Of a DNA stretch of 42,793 bases, positions 14,768 through 23,691 are shown piece by piece. A program made the position numbers and the translations under genes. Below the pieces are notes generated by a model that was not told where the DNA came from, searched no databases, and saw nothing but the letters and a program-made list of their open reading frames with translations. Source of the stretch: Bacteroidota bacterium (GTDB lineage: Bacteria > Bacteroidota > Bacteroidia > Chitinophagales > Chitinophagaceae); assembly GCA_023422565.1 (NCBI GenBank), contig JAFAGR010000002.1:1-42793 (forward strand). The letters are read 5' to 3'. How positions within the stretch are numbered: the stretch's first letter is position 1; every line of letters starts with the position of its first letter.

Positions 14768-17700
14768 TTATTTAAAATTTCTTCCGCCATGAAAAATGCT
14801 GTCGGGTGCAGGCTGATTTACGGGAGGCCGCCGCTTTTGCAAATGTGCGGGAAGTGATTTTTCATCCGCCGGGGAAAGTGTTAATATATTAGGATCTTCA
14901 TCTTTATTAACCGTGAGCTTTCGCAACATTCTTGAAAAATTGTGACAACGCTTAACGATCACATGGATCACTTCCCCTTCGATCTGCACCCTGCCCTCTA
15001 CCATGATCAACTTCGACTGTAAAATTTCCTTCCTGTATTGTTCAAACAACTTTTCAAAAATTACCAGGTTTGCAAAACCCGTTTCATCTTCAATGGTCAT
15101 GAAACAAATTCCTGCTGCAGTTCCCGGACGCTGGCGAACCAATACAAGCCCCGCAACTTTTACATTCATGCCATCTTTAAGCGTGCCTAATTTATTCGCC
15201 GGTAAAATATACAATTGCTCAAGCTGTTCGCGAATGAAACTAACAGGATGTGCCTTCAATGAAAAAGAAGTGGCGGCATAATCTTCCACCACATGCTGCG
15301 ATGGTGTCATTTGCGGCAGGGAAATATTCTCATTGACCGCATCAGCAGGTGTGCTTCCTTTAAACATGGCTACCGGCTTGTCTTTCGTGGAAACTTCCCA
15401 CATGGCTTCACGGCGGTTGAGCCCTATTGACCTGAAAGCATCGGCATCAGCAAGTTTCTGCAGTACCGCCTCTGTAATGCCTGCATCGCGAAGATCATTT
15501 ATACCGGCATATCCTTCTTTACGGTTTTCGATCAATTCCTCCATATCGTTCTCCCGCAAACCCTTTACCTGCCTGAACCCGAGCCGGACCGCACAGAACT
15601 TCCCTGACCTCTCTTCCAATATATTATCCCATTGAGAGGAATTTACATCAACCGGCCTTACCTCCACACCATGCTTCCTTGCGTCAATAATTAATTGCGC
15701 AGGTTGATAAAAACCCATCGGCAGACTATTTAAGATCGCGCAACAAAACACATCAGGATAATAGCATTTCAACCATGAAGAAACATATACAAGCAATGCA
15801 AAACTTACCGCATGGCTTTCAGGGAAACCATAGCTTCCAAAGCCCTCCAGCTGTTTAAATACACGTTGTGCATATTCAATCGAATAACCTTTTTCGATCA
15901 TGCCCTTTGTAAGTTTCTCCCGGTACTGTGTTACCAGGCCTTTTGCTTTGAAAGTTGCCATAGCACGCCGCAAGCCATCCGCTTCAGCGGGCGTAAAACC
16001 TGCAGCCACAATAGCGATCTTCATGGCCTGCTCCTGGAATAAGGGCACGCCAAGTGTTCTCCCTAAAATCTCTTCAAGCTCTTTGGAAGGATACTCAACA
16101 GGTTCTTCTTTATTACGGCGGCGGAGATAAGGATGCACCATGTCGCCTTGTATCGGACCGGGACGAACCAAGGCCACTTCTATCACCAGGTCATAAAACA
16201 CGCGGGGCCTTAAACGAGGCAACATGGATTGCTGTGCACGGCTTTCAATTTGAAAAACGCCGATGGTATCGGCATGACAGATCATATCATATACAACAGG
16301 ATCGTCTTGCGGAATATTGGCAAGCGTTAAATCAAGACCATAACTTTCTTTAGCCACATCAAAAGCTTTACGGATGCAGGTAAGCATTCCCAAAGCAAGT
16401 ACATCAATCTTCATAAAGCCCAGCGCATCTATATCATCCTTATTCCATTCAATGCAGGTGCGGTTCTCCATACGTGCGTTGAGAATAGGAACCAAATCGC
16501 TGAGCTTTTCTCTTGTAATCACAAAGCCTCCTGTATGTTGACCTAACTGCCTCGGAAAGCCCATGTATTGCCGGGTGAGTTGCAAAACTTTTTTGAGATG
16601 CGCATCGCCGGGATTGAGCCCCTGTTCTTTAATTCGCTTCCCTTCAAACCATTCATCGGTGTATTGCCATACCGAACCCGATAATCCATTTATCGTATCA
16701 ACCGATAATCCCATTGCCTTGCCCACATCACGTATCGCGCCCTTCTGATGCATCTGTGTTACCGTGGCCACGATAGCGGCTCTTTCGCGACCATACTTAT
16801 TAAAGATGTACTGCATCACTTCCTCCCGGCGTTCATGCTCGAAATCCACATCAATATCAGGAGGTTCATTACGCGCGGTGGAAATAAAACGTTCGAACAA
16901 CAGGTCAAATTTTGCAGGATCAACCGAGGTGATACCAAGGCAATAACAAACTGTTGAATTGGCCGCCGAGCCCCTTCCCTGGCAAAGAATGTTTCTTGAC
17001 CGGGCAAACTTTACAATATCATATACGGTAAGAAAATAAGCCGCATAATTCATTTCACCGATCAGTTTCAATTCGTAATTGATCGCTTCAACCGTTTTAG
17101 CAGGAACATTCTTCCCGTAACGTTCTTCAGCGCCACGCCATGAAAGCCATGCAAGTTCTTCCTGCGGCGTCCGGCCCCCGCTGGTTATTTCTTCCGGGTA
17201 TTCATACTTCAATTCATCAAGTGAAAAAGTACACGCATCTGCAATGTAGTGGGTGTGCTCAATGGCTTCCGGGTATTGCCTGAAGAGGCGAAGCATTTCA
17301 GCCTGTGGCTTCAGGTATCTCTCGGCATTGGAGTGCAGCAAATAACCTGCATTGTATATGGTTCGCTTTTCACGGATGCAGGTGAGCACGTCCTGCAACT
17401 GCCTTCTCTCCGCTTCATGATAATGCACATCATTAGTGGCCACCATCGATATATGCAACTGTTTACACAATTGATTGAGCCGGTATAAATATTTGTTGTC
17501 ATCACCGCAGTAACGGCGTGTTGCAGCTACGTAAAGATCTTCTTTAAAAAATACCTCCCGGTATTCTTTCAGTGCATTTGATAATGTTTCATCAAATTGG
17601 AAAGCGGCATTCAGTTCTTCAGAAGGAAGTGCGACAAACTTTAATCCTTTCGCATAGGCGTACACGTCAGCCTTATATAAATGACATTCACCCTTCTCTG

Positions 17701-17995
17701 CACGGCGGTTGCCAAGAGTAAGCAGGTTAGAAAGATTCGAATATCCGTAAACGTTAGTTGGATATGCAAGAAGGTTCAATCCATCCATAAGGTCAAGCCG
17801 GCAGCCTGTAATAAGCCTCAGGCCTGTGCCTTTGGCCGCGGCATGCGCGCGCACTATCCCCGCCAGGGTATTACGGTCTGTAATGGCGATCTCTTTGTAC
17901 CCGAGTTCCACAGCCTGTTGCACTAATTCTTCCGGGTGTGATGCTCCCCGGAGAAAAGTAAAATTTGAAGTGACCTGTAGTTCTGTATATCGCAT
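14768..17995 (-). CDS. dnaE2: Error-prone DNA polymerase III alpha subunit DnaE2 (ImuC)
   Basis: The 1075-residue protein is full length for DnaE2. It starts with a PHP domain (TSNFTFLRGASHPEELVQQA, AITDRNTLAG, ATNDVHYH). The palm carries the catalytic acids in PPDIDVDFEHERR (Asp380, Asp382, Asp384) and the later FMKIDVLALGML. Fingers and helix-hairpin motifs (GFTPAEADGLRRAMATFK, GFPESHAVSFALLVY) are present. An OB fold closes the protein (about 935-1030, VKVAGLVLVRQRPGTAAGICFMTIEDETG). DnaE2 copies damaged templates with low fidelity, together with ImuB and ImuA, after DNA damage. It follows imuB by 9 bases, so the three genes form one operon. No LexA-type box was recognized upstream of the operon. 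Confidence 0.95.
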   Translation of the reverse strand: MRYTELQVTSNFTFLRGASHPEELVQQAVELGYKEIAITDRNTLAGIVRAHAAAKGTGLRLITGCRLDLMDGLNLLAYPTNVYGYSNLSNLLTLGNRRAEKGECHLYKADVYAYAKGLKFVALPSEELNAAFQFDETLSNALKEYREVFFKEDLYVAATRRYCGDDNKYLYRLNQLCKQLHISMVATNDVHYHEAERRQLQDVLTCIREKRTIYNAGYLLHSNAERYLKPQAEMLRLFRQYPEAIEHTHYIADACTFSLDELKYEYPEEITSGGRTPQEELAWLSWRGAEERYGKNVPAKTVEAINYELKLIGEMNYAAYFLTVYDIVKFARSRNILCQGRGSAANSTVCYCLGITSVDPAKFDLLFERFISTARNEPPDIDVDFEHERREEVMQYIFNKYGRERAAIVATVTQMHQKGAIRDVGKAMGLSVDTINGLSGSVWQYTDEWFEGKRIKEQGLNPGDAHLKKVLQLTRQYMGFPRQLGQHTGGFVITREKLSDLVPILNARMENRTCIEWNKDDIDALGFMKIDVLALGMLTCIRKAFDVAKESYGLDLTLANIPQDDPVVYDMICHADTIGVFQIESRAQQSMLPRLRPRVFYDLVIEVALVRPGPIQGDMVHPYLRRRNKEEPVEYPSKELEEILGRTLGVPLFQEQAMKIAIVAAGFTPAEADGLRRAMATFKAKGLVTQYREKLTKGMIEKGYSIEYAQRVFKQLEGFGSYGFPESHAVSFALLVYVSSWLKCYYPDVFCCAILNSLPMGFYQPAQLIIDARKHGVEVRPVDVNSSQWDNILEERSGKFCAVRLGFRQVKGLRENDMEELIENRKEGYAGINDLRDAGITEAVLQKLADADAFRSIGLNRREAMWEVSTKDKPVAMFKGSTPADAVNENISLPQMTPSQHVVEDYAATSFSLKAHPVSFIREQLEQLYILPANKLGTLKDGMNVKVAGLVLVRQRPGTAAGICFMTIEDETGFANLVIFEKLFEQYRKEILQSKLIMVEGRVQIEGEVIHVIVKRCHNFSRMLRKLTVNKDEDPNILTLSPADEKSLPAHLQKRRPPVNQPAPDSIFHGGRNFK

Positions 17996-18004
17996 CTGAT
18001 CTCT

Positions 18005-19504
18005 TTATGCAAAAAAGCCATGAATGAACCATTGGTATTGCCGGGCTGCATCATAATGCCCTAAACGAAAAAGCCAGTATCTTTTTCCTTCCTCATCTTC
18101 CACCGAATAATAGTCGCGGTGCAGCCCGTCCTGCAACCACCATTCCTGCTCAATTCTCTCCGGGCCATCAGCTTTTACAATCTTATGCAGCCTTCCTTTA
18201 TAACGGAATAGCATAGGCGGATAATCAGGTATTGGCGCGGTAACGGTGATCGGCTCAGGCCTGGCCAGCATCCGCAGGGGCCTTTGTTTTCCCATCCATT
18301 GGGTTTCTGTTTTCTCAGTGAGCGATGAGGAAAGTTTAAACGACCGCTCGGGCCAGTAATGTTCGGCAGGCAGGTAACGGTGAATATGGTCAGCACCCAC
18401 CTTTCCTTCGATGCGGTCAAGAAGTTCGGCAAGTTCACTGTCGTTTAAAGGATCCGTTGTTTCCCATAACTTTTCCTGTGCAACCGGGAGTTCTTCCACC
18501 CGCGGAGCATCCAGCGTGAAGAGTTCAATGCCTAATCCCGGTTCAATATTTCCTGTTTTATTTTCAAAGAGCCTGAAAAGATGTGAAGGGTTTGAAGAAG
18601 GCCTGTTGGTACCGATCTCAATTTTTTCGATCTTTCCGTCAACCCTGTAACATTTCATCACCGCGGCGCGAATACCTTTCTCTTCCTGTTTCAACCGTAC
18701 ACACAAAGCATCGAGCAATCGTTGCAATGCAATTTCAATTCCTTTTGCAGTAAGTATCGGGTCCATACAGGGGAGCCTTTCGTGAAAAGGTTCAGCGGGG
18801 TGAACGGGAGTGATCCACTCTTCTTCGTCGCCGAGGGCCTGGCTTATCCGTTGCAGAATTTGCAGGCCAAATCGTCTGCGCAATGAGGGCCTTGGCATAT
18901 GAATAAAACTACGGATGGTATGGAGGCCCAGTTTATTCAACCTCTCGGCGGTAAAGGGTTCAATGCGAAGGGCCGCACCGGGTAAGGGAAGCAGCGCATT
19001 CATTTGTTCACCGCTTTTTATTACTACAGATCCGCGCCCATACCTGGCCACCGCCCATGCCGTACCGATGGTATCGGCAACGGCTATACGCACATCATAA
19101 CCAAAACCTTTAAAGCGTTTATAGATATCCGTTAGGTAAGGCTTCTCGCCACCCCACAGGTGCGCGCACCCGGTAACGTCCAGCAATAGCCCGTCAGGCT
19201 CATCAATGGCCGCGGCGGGTGTAAAACGAATACACCATTCCGCCATGGCGGTCAATAATTTGGTGGAGAGCCCGGGTATATCATCCATCACCTGCAAGCC
19301 CGGAATAATTGCCCTTGCATCCGCTACCGCCATGCCTGTATAGATGCCCTGCATCTCTGCAAGGTGGCTGACCGCCGAAACGATCTTTTTTCCACGAACA
19401 GCAGCAGACAATACAAAGGGAAGGTTCTTTAATGCAGCGTCACGGCGCATAAACCAATCTGTGCGGAGGTGGCGAAACCATATCGATACAAAGCGCTTCT
19501 GCAT
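18005..19504 (-). CDS. imuB: ImuB: Y-family polymerase-like adaptor of the mutasome
   Basis: The protein has 499 residues from the ATG at 19504, one base after the imuA stop (TGA-T-ATG); a longer reading from 19579 would overlap imuA by 74 bases and is rejected. The N-terminus FVSIWFRHLRTDW is at the place of the catalytic first Asp of active Y-family polymerases, and the Asp is absent. The AIDEPDG motif (Asp101, Glu102) is kept. A thumb/helix-hairpin region follows (ERLNKLGLHTIRSFIHMPRPSLRRRFG), then a little-finger-like part. The C-terminal half has the ImuB pattern (RPEPITVTAP, YYSVEDEEGKRYWLFRLG). ImuB is known to link ImuA, DnaE2 and the beta clamp and lacks polymerase activity. The missing acid agrees with that. 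Confidence 0.92.
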   Translation of the reverse strand: MQKRFVSIWFRHLRTDWFMRRDAALKNLPFVLSAAVRGKKIVSAVSHLAEMQGIYTGMAVADARAIIPGLQVMDDIPGLSTKLLTAMAEWCIRFTPAAAIDEPDGLLLDVTGCAHLWGGEKPYLTDIYKRFKGFGYDVRIAVADTIGTAWAVARYGRGSVVIKSGEQMNALLPLPGAALRIEPFTAERLNKLGLHTIRSFIHMPRPSLRRRFGLQILQRISQALGDEEEWITPVHPAEPFHERLPCMDPILTAKGIEIALQRLLDALCVRLKQEEKGIRAAVMKCYRVDGKIEKIEIGTNRPSSNPSHLFRLFENKTGNIEPGLGIELFTLDAPRVEELPVAQEKLWETTDPLNDSELAELLDRIEGKVGADHIHRYLPAEHYWPERSFKLSSSLTEKTETQWMGKQRPLRMLARPEPITVTAPIPDYPPMLFRYKGRLHKIVKADGPERIEQEWWLQDGLHRDYYSVEDEEGKRYWLFRLGHYDAARQYQWFIHGFFA

Positions 19505-19505
19505 A

Positions 19506-20237
19506 TCATCCCACTTTCTTTTTCTGAACAAATGGCATTGATGCCACTTTCGATATATGCCTGAAACGGCCTTCGGCAAATTCGATCTCCCATTTTCCCG
19601 GGGTTCCGTTTCTCACTTTTAATAATTCCACATTCCATCTTGGGAAACCAATGCCCGGCATATCATCCCCAGTTTCGCTTTGAAGCGCGCTTACCTGCCA
19701 GCGCGTAAGGCAGGCCGTAGGGTTCACCGTTCGTGGATTTCGACGAAGAATAAAACCCGTAACCCTGCTATTCTCAACAGCCAGTTGCAAACGCCGTGAA
19801 GCGATAAAATTCAATTCCTGCATCTCCCCTACTACAGCCGAAAGACCTTTGCATTTCAAGGCTTCTTCCATCGTCCACAACACTTCCTTCTCACGGTGGA
19901 GATGAATGAAAATTATCCGGTCTGGCGAAATACCAAATGATTGCAATGCCGGAGGAAAAATGGTGCGTGAAGTACTTATCCATATCAGCGCCCCACGGTT
20001 ACGCATAACCGAAGAAAGTATGCCTGCGATAAAACCTGATGTGGCCGCGCTGTCTTCAGGCGTGTTTGAAATAAATTCATGAACCGCGCCGAGAGGAAAA
20101 GAAGCGCCGGGAAAAGCATTCCTCATCTGCCCGAGCATGGCATCCAGCTGCGGGTTTTTAGAAGCTACCCTTATACCCTGCAATGGAAGTATGTCTCTTT
20201 GCAACTGTGCAATGATATCTGCTTTCGTGGCGGCCAT
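19506..20237 (-). CDS. imuA: ImuA: RecA-like protein of the translesion cassette
   Basis: The 243-residue protein starts at the ATG at 20237; an upstream TTG at 20261 is less likely. The core resembles the RecA/SulA-related ImuA family: LGQMRNAFPGASFPLGAVHEFIS, then ATSGFIAGILSSVMRNRGALIWIS, IIFIHLHREKEVLWTMEEALKCKGLSAVVGE and SRRLQLAVENSRVTGFILR. A classical Walker A (GxxxxGKT) is not visible; the PGASFPLGAVHEF segment sits in its place, as in known ImuA. It is the first gene of the cassette and stops one base before imuB. ImuA in the model systems helps load or stabilize the ImuB-DnaE2 mutasome. Its promoter lies in the 20238-20397 divergent spacer, which has a tandem octamer and an inverted repeat. 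Confidence 0.9.
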   Translation of the reverse strand: MAATKADIIAQLQRDILPLQGIRVASKNPQLDAMLGQMRNAFPGASFPLGAVHEFISNTPEDSAATSGFIAGILSSVMRNRGALIWISTSRTIFPPALQSFGISPDRIIFIHLHREKEVLWTMEEALKCKGLSAVVGEMQELNFIASRRLQLAVENSRVTGFILRRNPRTVNPTACLTRWQVSALQSETGDDMPGIGFPRWNVELLKVRNGTPGKWEIEFAEGRFRHISKVASMPFVQKKKVG

Positions 20238-20272
20238 TTCAATTGGTGATTCAAAGGGCAAAATACTAAACT

Positions 20273-20288
20273 TTTTAGCATTTTAGCA
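20273..20288 (-). repeat. Tandem octamer TGCTAAAA x2 upstream of imuA
   Basis: On the minus strand TGCTAAAA is repeated twice head to tail, 36-51 bases upstream of the imuA ATG. It may be part of a promoter or a regulator site. The rest of the 20238-20397 spacer carries CGGTTT-N8-AAACCG (20364-20383). Confidence 0.4.
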
Positions 20289-20363
20289 GGTAAAATAGGA
20301 GGGTAAAAGCCGTAGGCTGAAGGGTACAGGCTAAAATATTGGTGATCATTGATTAACGGTAAA

Positions 20364-20383
20364 CGGTTTGTAATTATAAACCG
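20364..20383. promoter_or_regulatory. CGGTTT-N8-AAACCG inverted repeat in the imuA/tetR spacer
   Basis: Perfect six-base arms enclose GTAATTAT. The repeat lies between the divergent imuA and tetR genes, 14 bases before the first TetR operator. It is of a different sequence from those operators, so a separate factor may bind it, for example one for the imuA side. Confidence 0.4.
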
Positions 20384-20397
20384 CGACAAAATTCATC

Positions 20398-20417
20398 TTT
20401 TGACAAAATTGTCAAAA
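20398..20417. promoter_or_regulatory. TetR-type operator 1
   Basis: TTTTGACAAAATTGTCAAAA, with nine-base complementary arms around two A. It ends five bases before the -33 element of the tetR promoter. The core TTGACA-N4-TGTCAA recurs at two further places around the regulator and pump genes. Confidence 0.7.
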
Positions 20418-20422
20418 TTATT

Positions 20423-20452
20423 TTGGTGATAAATAAAATCATTCTACCTTTG
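20423..20452 (+). promoter_or_regulatory. Promoter of the tetR gene
   Basis: TTG (20423-20425), 19 bases, TACCTTTG (20445-20452), a perfect match to the Bacteroidota promoter pattern. It lies between operator 1 and operator 2; the start of transcription (about 20459) falls inside operator 2. Confidence 0.75.
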
Positions 20453-20471
20453 TTTAACAAAATTGTCAAAT
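20452..20471. promoter_or_regulatory. TetR-type operator 2 over the transcription start
   Basis: GTTTAACAAAATTGTCAAAT, 17 of 20 positions equal to operator 1. Its core is TTAACA-N4-TGTCAA. It overlaps the -7 box and start site of the tetR promoter, and is 54 bases (about five helical turns) after operator 1, so it suits autorepression. Confidence 0.65.
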
Positions 20472-20479
20472 CACAAACT

Positions 20480-21082
20480 ATGGCAGCAAAGGATACCGGG
20501 AGCACTGAAAACCTGATTAAGGAGACCGCGATGCGGATCTTTTTTAAAGAAGGCAGGTTCACCGCCACCACGCAGGATATTGCGGATGCAGCAGGTGTGA
20601 ACAGAACATTGCTGCATTATTATTTCAGGTCGCGCGATATACTTTTAGAAAAAGTATTGCTGGAAGGCCAGGCGGCTTTCAGGCAGAAAATGTCTGAACA
20701 ACTTGACCCGAAACTTTCATTCCGCAACCGCATGTCGCAATTAATAGATATATGGCTTGATCATGTAAACGAATATCCATACCTGGACGCCTACCTTGTT
20801 TCGCAAACACACAACGAAGGTTTCTGGGAAAGCATGAAGAAAATGGATAAAGCAACCTCGAAAAGACTTGAAGAATTCTTCCAGGAAGTAGCTGAAGAAA
20901 TGAAAGCCGGCCATCTCGTAAAAATGGAACCGCATCAGTTCATACTAAATCTCATCTCACTGGTGAACTATCCCGTGATCATGCGCCCCCTATTGGAAGT
21001 AGCAGTTCTGCCCGGCAAAAAGGCCTATAACCACGCGATGGCGGAAAGAAAAGAGGCCATAATGGCGGCATTATTCCGCTAA
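20480..21082 (+). CDS. TetR/AcrR family repressor of the adjacent RND efflux operon
   Basis: The protein has 200 residues from the ATG at 20480; an upstream start at 20423 would place the coding region over the operators and is rejected. The helix-turn-helix is at about residues 28-54 (TATTQDIADAAGVNRTLLHYYFRSRDIL). The C-terminal ligand-binding domain is helical and not close to a named subfamily. The gene is followed after 87 bases by the outer membrane channel gene of an RND pump, and matching operators stand before both genes. The sensible reading is that it represses itself and the pump until a drug-like ligand binds. The operator evidence makes the assignment stronger than mere adjacency. 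Confidence 0.9.
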   Translation: MAAKDTGSTENLIKETAMRIFFKEGRFTATTQDIADAAGVNRTLLHYYFRSRDILLEKVLLEGQAAFRQKMSEQLDPKLSFRNRMSQLIDIWLDHVNEYPYLDAYLVSQTHNEGFWESMKKMDKATSKRLEEFFQEVAEEMKAGHLVKMEPHQFILNLISLVNYPVIMRPLLEVAVLPGKKAYNHAMAERKEAIMAALFR

Positions 21083-21099
21083 TTTTTTTTACATATGAA

Positions 21100-21115
21100 T
21101 TGACATTTTTGTTAA
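21100..21115. promoter_or_regulatory. TetR-type operator 3 before the RND operon
   Basis: TTGACATTTTTGTTAA. Its reverse complement TTAACAAAAATGTCAA differs from the operator 2 core at one of 16 positions. It lies in the 87-base spacer between tetR and the channel gene, 55 bases before the ATG at 21170. Confidence 0.6.
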
Positions 21116-21169
21116 ACTAAAATGTATATACAAACAAAACGAAATATCAACAACAAACAGACAAAACAA

Positions 21170-22540
21170 ATGTTCACCAGAAAGATCAGATCAGCGGCCC
21201 TGTTACTCACCCTTGCCTTCATTCCCTTCAGCGGGGTTTTAGCACAGGCCACAACGCCCCTTTCTTTAAAAGAGGCGCTTAACTATGCATTGGAAAATTA
21301 TTCTGAAGCGCGCAAGGCAAAACTGGATATTGAAAACGCCGGATACCAGATTCAGGAGGTTCGCTCAAGGGCCCTGCCGCAGGTTAATGGCAATGGAGGG
21401 TTGAATTACAATCCCCTTCTACAAATGAGCGCATTGCCGGGAGAACTGAACGCGGCTGATCCGGGAAAGACCTTACTCGTTGCCTTCGGCCAAAAGTGGA
21501 ACGCCAATATCGGCGTGAATGTATCGCAGAATATTTTCGATATGTCTGTATTCACCGGATTGAAAGCAGCTAAAAGCACGCGGGAATTCTATCAGCTCAA
21601 CGCACAGCTCACGGAAGAAAAAGTATTGGAGACCGTGGCCACCACATACTACCAGGTGCTCATCCAGCAACAACATATAGTGAATATAGACAGCAACATC
21701 AGCACAACTGAAAAGACACAGAAGATCATCCAGGGCCTGTATGAAAGCGGTCTCGGAAAAAAGATAGATGTTGACAGGCTTGAAGTGAAACTGCTTAATC
21801 TTCAAAGCCAGCGTAGACAACTAATGAATGCAGTCTCGCAATTTGAGAATCAACTGAAGTTCTTCATCGGCATGCCCGTGGAGCAGCAGATCACCATTGT
21901 GCCCGAAGACCATTCCAACTTGAATTTTTCAGAAGCCCTTATTGAAGAGAATGCCGACAGCATTACCCGGTCTGAACTTCTGGTTTTGGAAAAGCAACAA
22001 CAACTGCTGCAATTGAAAAAGCAATCTGTAAAAGCTGAGTACTATCCTACTCTCGCGTTGTCGGGCAGCTACAGCTACCAGGGGCTTGGGAACACCTTTC
22101 CGATATTCAAAGGAATAGACAAAGGTGCAAACTGGTTTGATGTGGCCACCGTTGGGCTTAACTTAAGAATTCCTTTATTCAACGGAAACGCCACCCGTGC
22201 AAGGGTAAACCAGGCCGAAGTGGACATCAAAAAACTTCAGGAAGATATTTCTCAAACCAAACAAAGCATCAACCTCGATTTTGAAAATGCAAAAAAACAG
22301 ATAAGCAATTCCATTATAGTGTTGAACACACAGGAAAAGAATACCGAACTCGCGGAAAAAGTGATGGACAATACGAGCAATAATTACAAACAAGGCCTTG
22401 CCACATTAACCGATTTGCTGGACGCGCAGAATGCCTTGTTCGAAGCAAGGAACGCTTATAATTCAAGTTTGCTCGATTACCGTCTTGCCGAAGTGAAACT
22501 TACAAAAGCAAAAGGACAATTAAGATCATTACTCAACTAA
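21170..22540 (+). CDS. TolC-family outer membrane channel of the RND pump
   Basis: The 456-residue protein starts at the ATG at 21170, which gives a clean signal peptide (MFTRKIRSAALLLTLAFIPFSG, cleavage near VLAQ); an ATG at 21122 adds a polar extension and is less likely. The mature part shows two outer-membrane efflux repeats: LSLKEALNYALENYSEARKAKLDIE and the matching helices near 190-245, then VGLNLRIPLFNGNATRARVNQAEVDIKK and NNYKQGLATLTDLLDAQNALFEARNAYNSSLLDYRLAEVKLTKAKG. Trimers form the channel through the outer membrane. It is the first gene of the pump operon, 39 bases before the adaptor gene. Confidence 0.93.
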   Translation: MFTRKIRSAALLLTLAFIPFSGVLAQATTPLSLKEALNYALENYSEARKAKLDIENAGYQIQEVRSRALPQVNGNGGLNYNPLLQMSALPGELNAADPGKTLLVAFGQKWNANIGVNVSQNIFDMSVFTGLKAAKSTREFYQLNAQLTEEKVLETVATTYYQVLIQQQHIVNIDSNISTTEKTQKIIQGLYESGLGKKIDVDRLEVKLLNLQSQRRQLMNAVSQFENQLKFFIGMPVEQQITIVPEDHSNLNFSEALIEENADSITRSELLVLEKQQQLLQLKKQSVKAEYYPTLALSGSYSYQGLGNTFPIFKGIDKGANWFDVATVGLNLRIPLFNGNATRARVNQAEVDIKKLQEDISQTKQSINLDFENAKKQISNSIIVLNTQEKNTELAEKVMDNTSNNYKQGLATLTDLLDAQNALFEARNAYNSSLLDYRLAEVKLTKAKGQLRSLLN

Positions 22541-22579
22541 AACAAAACTGCCCGAAGGGTTAATATCAAAAATCAAAAG

Positions 22580-23647
22580 ATGAAAAAGTTATCAAAAATT
22601 ATCATAGGAGTTTTAATCACAGCCGGAATCATTGCCCTGATAGGAATGGTGCTAACAAAAAACAAAAAGAAAAACGAAGCTAAAACCGCGGTTGTGGCGC
22701 AAAGCAACACCGGTGTTTCTGTAAAAACAGCAACGGTAAATCTCCAACCGCTTGAAACGAACTTCACTGCTAACGGAAAGTTTGCTCCCGGCCAGGAAAT
22801 TCAATTCGCTGCGGAAATGCCCGGTCGCGTGATACGCGTTTTGGTTGATGAAGGCGATAAGGTGAGAAAGGGACAAACGCTTGCCGTGGTAAAAACCGAT
22901 AACCTTTCCGTTGAAGCGCAAACCGCACGCGAAGCCTATGCTACCGCGCTCCGTGATAAAGAACGTTTTGAGAACGCTTACAAAACCGGCGGCGTTACGC
23001 AACAGCAGGTAGACCAGGCGGCACTCAATTTAAAAAATGCTGCGGCGCGCGTGCAGCAGGCGAACATCAAGGTATCTGATGCCAACCTTCGTGCTTCCAT
23101 CAATGGCATCATCAATAAACGTTTGATAGAGCCCGGATCCGTTCTTGCAGCCGGCACCAAACTTTTTGAGATCGTTGATGTTTCTAAGCTAACTCTGGAT
23201 ATTGCGGTTACCGAGTCGCAGGTGGCGAATCTAAAAACCGGCGACACCGTTACTATTTCGGCAAGTGTAATGCCCGATAGAAAATTCAATGGAAGAATAA
23301 GTTTCATCGCGCCAAAAGCCGATGAGAGCCTGAATTTTCCCGTGAAAATAGAAGTGGCAAATAATAAAGATGCATCATTAAAGGCCGGCATGTATGGCTC
23401 TGCACGCTTTGATTTTCCGCAGACTGCGCCCGCTATTCTCATTCCGCGCAGTGCCTTTGTGGGAAGTGTTGCGAGCAACCAGGTATTTGTTGTGAATAAT
23501 GGCAAGGCTGAGTTACGCCCGGTTACTTCAGGACGGATCATTGGTGAGCAGGTTGAAGTGGTGAATGGACTAAGCGCCGGGGAAGAAGTGATCATTTCAG
23601 GACAAATAAACCTTGTAAACGGTAGCCCGGTAAATATTATCAAGTAA
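22580..23647 (+). CDS. RND efflux periplasmic adaptor (membrane fusion protein)
   Basis: The 355-residue protein has one N-terminal membrane anchor (KIIIGVLITAGIIALIGMVL) and no lipobox. The biotinyl-lipoyl hammerhead is split by a short alpha-hairpin: EMPGRVIRVLVDEGDKVRKGQTLAVV, a coiled hairpin (AREAYATALRDKERFENAYKTGGVTQQQVDQAALN), then IKVSDANLRASINGIINKRLIEPGSVLAAGTKLFEIVDVSKL. Beta-barrel and membrane-proximal domains follow (VTESQVANLKTGDTVTIS, PQTAPAILIPRSAFV). It links the inner membrane permease and the outer membrane channel. The stop is 44 bases before the permease start. Confidence 0.93.
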   Translation: MKKLSKIIIGVLITAGIIALIGMVLTKNKKKNEAKTAVVAQSNTGVSVKTATVNLQPLETNFTANGKFAPGQEIQFAAEMPGRVIRVLVDEGDKVRKGQTLAVVKTDNLSVEAQTAREAYATALRDKERFENAYKTGGVTQQQVDQAALNLKNAAARVQQANIKVSDANLRASINGIINKRLIEPGSVLAAGTKLFEIVDVSKLTLDIAVTESQVANLKTGDTVTISASVMPDRKFNGRISFIAPKADESLNFPVKIEVANNKDASLKAGMYGSARFDFPQTAPAILIPRSAFVGSVASNQVFVVNNGKAELRPVTSGRIIGEQVEVVNGLSAGEEVIISGQINLVNGSPVNIIK

Positions 23648-23691
23648 CGGTTACGCCTAACCGAATTAAAAGTGAATTAAAAAGAACCAGA

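Noticed and set aside
20398..20417. TTGACA in operator 1 read as a sigma-70 -35 box
   Set aside because: Bacteroidota promoters use TTG/TTTG and TAnnTTTG; the TTGACA belongs to a dyad repeated at two other places.
22978..23643. A 221-codon frame on the minus strand inside the RND adaptor gene
   Set aside because: It is a shadow of the adaptor gene, which has full family motifs; the antisense translation has no recognizable domain or start context.
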